From NCBI GenBank assembly GCA_009746045.1, contig RPFO01000102.1, positions 62,001 through 126,000 on the forward strand: 64,000 bases of DNA, given 5' to 3'. This document shows positions 48,601-57,590 of the stretch, piece after piece (the stretch's first letter is position 1; each line of letters opens with the position of its first letter). The translations under genes and the position numbers were made by a program. The DNA comes from Mesostigma viride (taxonomy: Eukaryota; Streptophyta; Mesostigmatophyceae; Mesostigmatales; Mesostigmataceae). The notes under the pieces are model-generated. The model was not told the origin of the DNA and did no database searches. It saw only the letters and a list, made by a program, of their open reading frames with translations.

Positions 48601-49490
48601 CCTTCCAGTGACCGACTGTCTGCAGCATGCCGCAACGTGACAAGGCAGCAAAGTGCCGCGTTAGTGATATCAGACCGACTGCACGGGCATTGAAAGAGGC
48701 ATGGAAATGAGGGCAAGGAAACGACGCCCCCTTGTGACCTGTGATTATCTAACCGAGAGAACTCAGTAACTAAGTTACTTGCGATTGACAACAAAAGACA
48801 ACATTGAACGTCTGGGCATGGATTGCACTCTGGGAAGCTCATTAATTGTACACGGCACAAGAAGACGTAGAAGATACACTCTTTAGAGCTTCATTGAGAA
48901 AGGAATTGCCAACTGCTTCGTCTCCTTCTCATGGCAAAAACCGCGTAGTTTAGCATGATGATTCTCGAGGTAGAAAACTAAAAGAGGAAGACGAAATATC
49001 TTTTTGTATCTCGCCTTTCTTGCCTGAACGTTTGTTATACAATCAATGTCGTTTTGCTCTTCTTACAGGACTTCTTGATCATTCTCCTCAAGCTTAATCG
49101 TACCAGAAGGAGGCAGTTCGCTAAAAGATTGCTCCAAGCGTTGGATAATGGAGCAGCCCTCCAACATCCCCTTCCTGCACTGCCGTTTGTCCAGCTCTTT
49201 CCATGACCCGTTATGAACAACTAGCATTATGAAACAATATGGTGGCCCAAAAAGTCATCAGTATACCTCGCATGGTCACTCCCGGGGCAAAAAAAATAGA
49301 GAAGTAAGCAATTGTACATTCTATAGAGTTAGATAAATTCGTTTGCGTACGTAGGTACGTACGTACCGGGTGGAAACGCGTCATCGGACCATGGAATGCC
49401 ACTTTTACGAATCTCATTCCAACGAGACGTGAGGCATTCATCCTCCGGCATATGTTCGCCTTCCAAAACGTATACTACGCACTCAGCCAT
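42691..49490 (-). CDS. SOL/calpain-15-like protease with GRF zinc finger and UIM-like motifs, 4 exons
   Basis: Predicted cytosolic or nuclear cysteine protease, about 1,069 aa. Exons on the minus strand: 49490-49367, 48619-47642, 46997-45979, 43779-42691; all junctions keep phase and have GT-AG ends. The start is in a good context (GACCATGG). The calpain domain begins with DDAFPP-S-SL, then is interrupted by a GRF-type zinc finger (about 71-109: CRC, TVKKD, C97, C102, FFAWAN). It resumes with QGGVGDCWFLSALAVVAER (C147), GNHAYSI (H315) and RIRNPHG (N365). EWSGAWSD and DGTFWMDLTHFV follow in exon 3. The order and the AVVAER and EKAYAKAHGSY segments resemble SOL/calpain-15. Three UIM-like helices lie at about 931-945, 955-969 and 1032-1051, and the C-terminus GSKRAKH is basic. 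RNPHG replaces the usual RNPWG. GRF fingers bind single-stranded nucleic acid and UIMs bind ubiquitin in known proteins; substrates here are unknown. Confidence 0.85.
44805..45300 (-). repeat. 25-bp minisatellite with 150-bp higher-order period, in calpain intron 3
   Basis: About 20 units of 25 bp with the core CAAGAGAGACAGTG and a C-rich half. Six distinguishable units form a 150-bp block; the GTGCCACCCCCCCGCAAG unit at 44,835 recurs at 44,985. The later part is rearranged. The array lies in the 2.2-kb intron between calpain exons 3 and 4. Long Gly/Ser/Leu-rich frames across it are repeat artefacts. Confidence 0.85.
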
Positions 49491-49985
49491 GGTCACAGGC
49501 AAAATTTGCAAATCTGCCCAACCGTTAACTGAAAATCATATACAAAGCAAACTCAGTTACTCTGCGTTCTCGTTGCAGGTAGCATCACCGCAACCAATTG
49601 TAATGCCACTAACGTAAAACCCTTTAATTTAATTACGTAGCGAAACACTTTGTGGTATACTGTCTATATATTGGGTAATTCTTTTTGTCTATGTAAAGTT
49701 TTCCATGACTGTATCTATTTGCGGTACAGTACAGTACAGTGGGTACTGGGCAGCCATGGCTGCAGCAGGACGAGCTGGCCCCCTCAGGCAGTCAGGCAGT
49801 TACTAGTCAGTTCGTTCCTTATTCAGCTGGCCGGAAGCGACTATTTGGGCGGTGAAGTCGCGATCCGTAATGCGTGGGCTCCGGGGCACCGCGGTGTACA
49901 GTAGTATGATAAGTTCGACGCGGCACCACGCCACGCCGCGCGGGCAAGCGCGGGAAACCGGGCATGCTGCTTGTTGTCGGTGCTC
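49491..49985. other. Upstream flank of the calpain gene
   Basis: This should hold the calpain promoter on the minus strand. I see no clear TATA box or known element. A short tandem GTACAGTACAGTACAGT is at about 49,726-49,741. No coding sequence is recognised. Confidence 0.4.
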
Positions 49986-50237
49986 GCGGGAAATGGGAAA
50001 ATTATAAGACGGATTCTCCCGATTTCTGGCCTGCGCTGGTTGTCTCCTTGATAATTATAAGACGTGTTTCCTCATAGTCTTGTAAATAGCACTGCGTCAC
50101 GTGAGCATGATCTGTCCACATGTTAATTAAAAGATGATGGCCTATGGAGATGAGTCGAAGAACTCCTAGATCAGTGGATGAAAGAACAAACTCCGTCTAC
50201 TCGCGTGTGACAGGATTGTAGGCACTGCGCCCGGTCA

Positions 50238-51655
50238 GTATTTCAAGGAGACAACCAGCGCAAGCCAGAAATCGGAAGAATCCGGACCGACCACGGTAGC
50301 CCGAGCCTGCCGTTATCTTGTCCGCGTTTTCGAGTCGTTCAGGATGATGAATATGAATGGATGAATGTATGTGATTGTATTGGTGGCAGCACGATTTGAC
50401 AGCTCGATTAGATAGCCTCCTTACTCGTCTGTATGCACGTAGGCCTCACGGGCGAAACCACCTGCACGTGTGTGTTTCTCAGACCAAGCCCACGGCAACG
50501 TGGCTCTCAGGGGTTGTGGCAGGTGCTATCGTGCGGGATGCTTATAATTATATCATCACGAAGGCTGAACTTGTTCATTGGATCTCTTATCTTGTTGATA
50601 ACACCTTCATTTGTTTTGCGGGTGATGTATACCAACAAGATATCGGCATCCCTATGGGCACTAACTGTGCCGGGCTCCTTGCAAACCTCTATCTATACAC
50701 TTATGAGCTTGCATTCATGGAGAATCTCATTGCCTCCAATGATGATGTTCTCATCAGGCGTTTTATCCACACATGTCGATACATTGATGATGTCATTGCT
50801 TTCGACAACCCTGATTTCGCAACCCATTTGTATATCACAGCTGGTCTGCCTGGCATCTATACCCGCAAGCGTCCCTCACATTAAAGCTCACGTCGGAGGC
50901 TCTTGTTGAACTCTTGCATCGTTTGTTGGTCAAAGACTATGACCCAGCGAGACATTATGCTCCGTCAAGTCCGGTGTTTTTTGCAACGTCACCCACATCT
51001 GTTCGGTGCTGCCCCTTGGCACAAGCTCTACAAACAGGTCGTGGACCGGCTGGATCGCGTAGTATCTCCGCACATCTGAACCCTATGATGCCAGATCTCC
51101 TTTGCGGCCGTTCCGAGCTTGGCACTGGATTCGTTGTCCACGCCGTAGCGTCGCTGCAGCAACACGATGTTTTCTGGCATACGCAGGCTTTTGGTTCCCG
51201 CCGCACATTTGAACGTGCTGTCCTCCGGAATTTTTGCCTTTGCACCGTGTGCAGTTCTTGGACGTTTGGAGACATGGCAAGGCTTACGTTATTAATGACT
51301 GACTAGCTAGACCTTGTCAGTGGTTTTCCATTTGCTGCGGGTATTTCCTCGTAAATGGTGGGAGAGCGATCGCAGCAATGGTGGTGCTCACCACTAGACA
51401 CTCCCGGCCAGTTGGGCTCGAAACACACGCCCTGATCAAGCAAGCTGTTTCCGGCCCCACCGTCTAGGTCATCTAGTTGCTCTACACGTAAGCCAACCAT
51501 AATTTCAATGCACAAGGCTACACATTTCCATCTCCATTCAAATCCATCATCCTGAACGACTCAAAAACGCGGACAAGATAACGGCAGGCTTGCGCTACCA
51601 TGGTCTGGATTCTCCCGATTCAGTTCTGGCCTGCGCTGGTTATCTCCTTGGTATT
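50238..51655 (+). mobile_element. Penelope-like retroelement with inverted terminal repeats
   Basis: A frame at 50,375-50,884 encodes an RT segment with DVYQQDIGIPMGTNCAGLLA, NLYLYTYELAFM and RYIDDVIAF (YIDD catalytic box). This is the typical core of Penelope-like RTs, which lack LTRs and relate to telomerase. Downstream the frame breaks; no GIY-YIG endonuclease is recognised. About 100 bp at the left (50,238-50,345) is an inverted copy of 51,545-51,655. Another end-like piece is at 49,990-50,050. The 3' half is duplicated at 23,104-23,660. Confidence 0.7.
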
Positions 51656-51779
51656 GGTGGCAGCGACCGCGACCGCCGGGAGTCGGTGCCGGTGGCGCTG
51701 TGCCTACTGACCGTACCAACTGTAGCGGGTGACCCAAGGCACCGGTCCTAATCTACCGGGTCGGGGCTTGTTATCTAGA

Positions 51780-52757
51780 TATCATACATCATGCCACTTG
51801 GAGGCGCGGGCGGTGGGGTTGGAGATTAGTGTCAAAGCTGAGGCGATGGTGATTGGGGCTACCAGTCGCCCGCCGCTGCCGCGGCTGCTAGACGGGATGG
51901 AAGTCCCGTTCTGGGATCGCTTCAAACTGTTGGGGAGCATGCTCCCCGACACCGCCGACGATGTGGACATCCGCATCGGCCTGGCCTGGGCTAGGCATCG
52001 TTCGCTCAACACCTACTAGCGCTCGAAGGACCTCCAGGGGCCGTGGGCGAGCACCGCAAGCGAATGCTCTTCAAGACCTGGTCCTCACGGTGCTCACCTA
52101 TGGCGCCGAGGCATGGACGCTCACCCGTGGACACGCTGGCCACACGGCTGAACAGCACCGGCGCTAACCAGGATGATCCTGAACGTAGGGTTTTCCACAC
52201 ATAGGTCTTGAGAATCTTTGTACCAGGGTATGCCTCGCATTTCGGACGAGATTAGACAGCGTAGGATAGCATTCGTAGGACATCTTGCTCGCACCAGTCA
52301 GGTAGACACCGACCTCGGTCTGGCCGGCCCCCAGCGGCTTGGCCAGCCAGGGCGCCAGGTATGTCCTGACCTGGCCTGGCCCCAAGGACATTCCTAGAAA
52401 GATGGGTAAACATGCCATGACCCGTATCCACAGCAGTTGCTGGCTGACCTAGTGGTCCCAGCCCCGTTTGAACATCGCATTCACTCCCTCTCTCTTGCTT
52501 GGACTGCTATGCAGAACAAGAAGAGGTGGAAGACGATTGTCCAGGCCCACACGCCAGCCCGCTGTGGGCAATTACCCCCCCCCCCAAGAGGAAGGGGCGC
52601 TTTGCTGGGTAGAGTAGTTCGGGTTTTCTAGAGTAGATTAGCTTAGAGTTAGATTAGTTCGGTTTCGCGGCTTCGCCACCTCCATCCATCCAGCAAGGGA
52701 TTACGCGCTACATGATCTCCCAACGGAGTCATGTTATAATTTATTTTTTAATTTAAT
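51780..52757 (+). mobile_element. LINE family B, C-terminal RT region and 3' end, plus
   Basis: Plus-strand frames give LEARAVGLEISVKAEAMVIG, then FKLLGSMLPDTADDVDIRIG (RT palm/thumb), LTYGAEAWTLT, PRISDEIRQRRIAFVGHLAR and LSLAWTAMQNKKRWK. The 3' terminus has the CTCCCAACGGAG hairpin (about 52,717-52,728) and a TTTAATTT-type tail ending near 52,757. It is 5'-truncated with stops. Confidence 0.7.
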
Positions 52758-54020
52758 CATGCCACTTCTCCTTGCGGATCATCTTCCACCAAATATTTGG
52801 ACAATCATGCCGGGTCGCTCGGCTGGCTAGGCCGGCTGTAGCTGCCCAGTCAGCTTGTCCGGCGGGTGACACATTTATTAGTTCATTATTAATAGCACGA
52901 GACTGCGTCACATGAGCATAATCCTCATTAAATTAAATTAAATTAAATTATAACATGACTCCGTTGGGAGATCATGTAGCACATATTCCTTGCTGGATGG
53001 ATGGAGGTGGGCGCGGAACCAAACTAAGCTAATCTAGTCTAGTCCAACTCTAAGCTAATCTAGTCTAGTCTAGAAAAACCCTAACTACGCTAGTAACTCA
53101 GCAAAGCGCCTCTTCCGCTTGGGGGGAGGGGGCTTGCCCACAGGGGCTGGCGTGTGAGCCTAGACCTCGTCTTGTTCTGCATAGCACTTAGCAGTCCAAG
53201 CAACAGAGAGGGAGTGAATGCGGATAATGCTCATGGCGGATGGAAATGATTAATTAATTAATTTAATTAATTCATTAGTGGAAATGAGATGAATAAAAAA
53301 GGAACCTAGCTAGCTCTACTCGCATGAAACATGTTTGTGGGCACCGACCGCGCCTAGTACCGCCGTAGCGGATGACCGGCCGCGGAGGCACTGGGCCAAG
53401 GTTACCAGGTCGGGCTTGGTAGCTACTATAACATCATGCCACTTCTCCTTGCGGATCATCTTGGAACCGTTCCACCAAATGTTAAAGATAGCCCGGGGGG
53501 CTGGCTGGGCTAGACTGTAGGGCTGGCCGGGCTAGACTGTAGTCCACATGTCCGGGTAATTAATTAATGAATAGATGTCCGGGTAGCACATGTCCAACTT
53601 GGCACCAGACCTGAGCAGCCAGGGCGCCATGATGTCCTCACATGGCGACCCAAACGCACGGCGCGGCCTGGTCAGTGCTCCCTCGCACACATTCCGGGAA
53701 AGACTACGTTTGGACATGTGATACCCTGACCCGGACACTCAGATGCAGCCTAGGGCACCCCTTGGGCTGTCCACCATTTGGTGGAAGATGACCCGTAAGG
53801 AAAAGTGGCATTATGCTATGGTAGCTAATCAGCCGAAGCCACTGAGTAGGGCTACCTAGGGTAACCCGCTACGGCAGCTAGGCACAACGCCACCGGACGA
53901 GGTGCATGCCCCCAATCCGGCGACCCGGGAATAGCTCTTCTTTTCTAGCTCGAGACATTCATGATTGTTTGTCTTCTCATGATGATTATGCCCACGTGAC
54001 GCAGTCACGTGCAATTAATT
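52758..54020. mobile_element. Mosaic of LINE family A and B 3' ends
   Basis: From left to right: a family A fragment in minus orientation (52,758-52,870), a family A hairpin tail (about 52,895-52,925, ACTGCGTCACATGAGCATAA), and a family B 3' end in minus orientation with a (TTAAA)n tail (52,926-53,225). Then come another family A minus 3' end (53,250-53,565) and a family A plus 3' end (53,575-54,015) finishing with CACGTGACGCAGTCACGTG. No coding capacity remains. The cluster shows repeated insertion into LINE tails. Confidence 0.6.
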
Positions 54021-54429
54021 CATTAATTTAGCATAATTTGTCTCCAGGCTTGATACATTCACATGGGCGTGAGCCACGTTGGCTACTAAGCCTTACTAAT
54101 ATTCTACACTAGTGTTATATCCCGCTAGTAAGTAAGTACTTGCGTGTCATGTGCATGGGCATGCCACGGAGTACTATGCTAAATAATCTCAATAGAAAAA
54201 ATAATTATACACGAAAGTTACATGCAAATATCGCCTGCATCATGGTCTTTTGTGTTCGCCGCTGGCAGTTGCTAGCCTCAGCACGCTTAAGTTTCTAACC
54301 CCACGCCTTATGGTAGCACATTTCACCTCCCGTCGAGGGGCGGTCTAAGCACCACCTCACGGTGGGGGTGGGCTACGCACCCCATAATAGTGGTCTACCT
54401 GAGTTGGAACGCCAGCAGTTCTTCGAGTC
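54021..54429. other. Spacer, nothing recognised
   Basis: AT-mixed sequence between a LINE-A tail and the LINE endonuclease fragment. No gene or repeat motif was identified. Confidence 0.35.
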
Positions 54430-55366
54430 CTTGCATGCATAGCCTTGAGGGGGTCACTCCGGCCCGCCACTTTTTGGTTATGCTGCTCGACGCCAATGCC
54501 ACGCTCCCCGCCGTGCATGGGCACTGCTGGCAGTCGCTTTGCGCCTGCTGACACGGCTGCTAACGACAACACTCCCCTGTTTTATGCCTTTTTGCGGGAT
54601 AATATAGCGGGATGGTTGCTGTCAACTGCCACTTCCAACGTCCCTCACAGGACTTGGTCACTTTTCGTGGCCCTAACGGCCGTCAGGCCTGTTTGGACTA
54701 TACGTGGTGGTACGGCAGCCCAGGTGCACCTCGGTTCTGGACACCCGAGTGTTTGACACGCCCACGGTGTGCTCTGACCATGCACCGGTTGGTGCGCGCG
54801 ACCATTCGGCTCCGGTTCCACGTCCCCGAGCGCCGCGCCCCAGTGGTCCGCCCTGACTGGTCTGCTCTACGCCCGGTCCGGGGAGATCCTGAGGACTGGA
54901 CGGACGCCGAGCACGCGCGGAACCGGTGCCGACTGGAGTACCTGTCGGCCCTGGACGCCCGGGCGGACGTCGACGAGCTGGACCAGGGTGCTCCCAACGC
55001 CTCCATTTTTGCGGGCTTTGCGGCCCGTGCCCCGTTGCTGGCGGCCCGGCCGGCCGGCACCTGCCGGTCATGCCCCGCCGCCGCCTTGGCCCGCTCTACC
55101 GCCGGGACCCCAAGGTCTTAGCCGCCCGGCACCGCCGATCAAGCGTAACCGGGACCCGCTGCAGAAACCAGTGCTCAAGGCCGCCCTCGTGGAGGCCTAC
55201 GAGCACGCTCAGGACGCGGAGGCGGCCCAGTCGCATCGCAGATGCCAAGGCCTGCCAAGCTCGCAACCAGGGCAAGGACATGTGGTACCACCTCGACCGG
55301 CTCGGCGGCCGGCGGCAGCGCACCCCGGTGCAGCGCGCACACGGGGGACGGCACGGCGCCGGTCAG
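54430..55366 (+). pseudogene. LINE endonuclease C-terminal fragment, interrupted by copia-like element 1
   Basis: Plus-strand frames give DLVTFRGPNGRQACLDYTWW followed, in another frame, by VCSDHAPVGA. This is the end of an exonuclease-endonuclease-phosphatase domain of an APE-type LINE (the SDH motif). A basic GC-rich linker follows. The continuation, the start of the RT, is found at 62,598-63,010 on the far side of the copia-like insertion. Frameshifts show it was already decaying or has decayed since. Confidence 0.65.
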
Positions 55367-56657
55367 AGTTAGGAAATGAGAAATGAACGACGTGGTATAT
55401 TGCTTGAGAACACGGTGTGCTGAGAGCAATGAATTGCTTGGTTCATTAGAAAATAGGTTTACCCTTTATCAACGTTCCTCTCACCGGCTGCGCCGCCAGT
55501 GACCGTTGGGTGCACACCGTTGGCCCGAGGCCGCACGATGACAGGTAGCAGTCTAGTCACTGCATCGTGTGATCACAGATCAATGCACGCTGCAGTACGG
55601 TCCCTATCTAGGATACTCTAGTACCGTCCAATGACAGGACACTACGTATACTGGGTACTGACATCTGTCACGTACCCCAGTACCCAAAGTACCTATCTAG
55701 GGAAACGTATGCGACTCGACTAGCATTCCTATCTGCATAGCCCACGTGGTATTTATATTCACATACCAACGTAGGTTTACAAGGCTTATATTCATACGTT
55801 GTATTCACAATGCCTTTGAGACTTAGTCTACAGCAAAGCATGGAGACTAACTCCAGTATTGTTTTATTATTTATTTCTTGATGCAGGTCTGCACCCCCAA
55901 CATTATTGTTATTGTTTTTTGTGAAGGGGTGGACGTTATTGTTTTTTGTGAAGGGGTGTAAAGTGAAGGGGTGGACGACGTCGTTGGTGGCAAGGCAGCC
56001 CTCCTGCAAGGCGGGGACTTGGTAGTCTGCGGCCGAGAAGGGGGGCGCTGGCGGCGGCGGGGGTCCGGCAACCCCGAGGCGGGCGGCCGTCTCGGGGTGA
56101 AGCGGCGGGGGGGGGGCGCGAGCCCCACCGGTCAAGGAAACATTGTGGGCCAACCAGCGGTCAAGGCTGACAGTTAGTCTCCATGCTTTGCTGTAGACTA
56201 AGTCTCAAAGGCATTGTGAATACAACGTATGAATATAAGCCTTGTAAACCTACGTTGGTATGTGAATATAAATACCACGTGGGCTATGCAGATAGGAATG
56301 CTAGTCGAGTCGCATACGTTTCCCTAGATAGGTACTTTGGGTACTGGGGTACGTGACAGATGTCAGTACCCAGTATACGTAGTGTCCTGTCATTGGACGG
56401 TACTAGAGTATCCTAGATAGGGACCGTACTGCAGCGTGCATTGATCTGTGATCACACGATGCAGTGACTAGACTGCTACCTGTCATCGTGCGGCCTCGGG
56501 CCAACGGTGTGCACCCAACGGTCACTGGCGGCGCAGCCGGTGAGAGGAACGTTGATAAAGGGTAAACCTATTTTCTAATGAACCAAGCAATTCATTGCTC
56601 TCAGCACACCGTGTTCTCAAGCAATATACCACGTCGTTCATTTCTCATTTCCTAACT
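55367..56657. repeat. Palindromic pair of 486-bp LTR-like units
   Basis: Units at 55,367-55,852 and 56,172-56,657 are reverse complements with no difference I could spot by eye, separated by 319 bp. The spacer has GAAGGGGTGGACG-type repeats and a GC-rich 210-bp part also present next to the third unit at 62 kb. Such a pair would extrude as a large hairpin and is a typical site of assembly trouble. Confidence 0.8.
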
Positions 56658-56737
56658 TGAATTTTATGGCGCCCAGCAGCTATCGCTGTGGTAGGGGGGT
56701 GTGGTGGTTGTGTACTGAGCTATGGCCAGTCATTTAT

Positions 56738-57298
56738 TCAAACACTGACTCTGATATCATAGGGGTTCATGTTCTGAAAGAGGAGCTGGTACTGTTGGCC
56801 AGCAGCATCCCGCAGCTTCGTTAGAGCGTCTGCTGGGTTGTCCTCATCATCCACATGAGTCCAGCTGGAAAAATAGGGGGCCTCCTGTTTGAGGATCACC
56901 CAATCCAGGTCAGTGTGGACAGCAGTAGAAACAGATTTCTTGGTTAGAAAACTGATCACAGAGTAGCTGTCAGTATAGAGATGTGAGATGACATTGCATG
57001 TGCTGCCTGCCTGGTTTGGTAGCCAGGTGAGCATGTGCTGCAGGGAACGAGCATGCAATGCAGCAGACACCACAGCACGACATTCAGCTGAGTTGCTGCT
57101 GCCAGGTTTTCTGCGGTGTAGCCTGCTGTACCAGGAAGTGAGGGACATGTAATCTGACCTGTTGGTGAGAAAAAACAGCCCTGATTCCCGTGCCCCCATC
57201 TGATTGATTGTTCTGCTCTCCATGGAGCTGTCCATGACACTTGGATGTGGATGTCTTCCATCAGATTCAGGCCATGGAGGATGAGGGGGGGCAGTCAT
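56738..57298 (-). pseudogene. Copia-like element 1, RNase H domain
   Basis: A 186-codon minus-strand frame with NSAECRAVVSAALHARSL, LYTDSYSVISFLTKK, HTDLDWVILKQEA and HVDDEDNPADALTKL. These are the ordered landmarks of a Ty1/copia RNase H, ending in the characteristic ADALTK. It is separated from the RT frame by about 300 bp of shifted sequence, so it is not translated in phase with it here. It ends 70 bp before the inverted repeat. Confidence 0.8.
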
Positions 57299-57590
57299 TG
57301 ACCAACTTCCTGATGTGACTGCATTTGATCTTGACTAGAACATCATGGGTGACCCTGCTGATGACAGCTAAGGGAGCCCCACAGATGGCTGACCACCACC
57401 CCAGTTTGCCCTGAACAGTGGCACACATGTGTAAGGGGAGGTAGTGTGTGCAGCAGATCTAGACAATCTTGGAATATATTCTGCAGGAGGAGAGAGAGAG
57501 CAGACCCACTGATCTGGCTGCCTGTGCAGCTGCAACATGATGCCACAGAACTGGATGGGGGTTGTGCTCAATTCCACCTGTTTGCCAATC

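Noticed and set aside
51083-51306. A separate gene from the LGTGFVVH...SLQQHDVFWHT frame
   Set aside because: The same segment occurs at 23.1-23.3 kb within a repeated Penelope-like fragment, so it belongs to the element.
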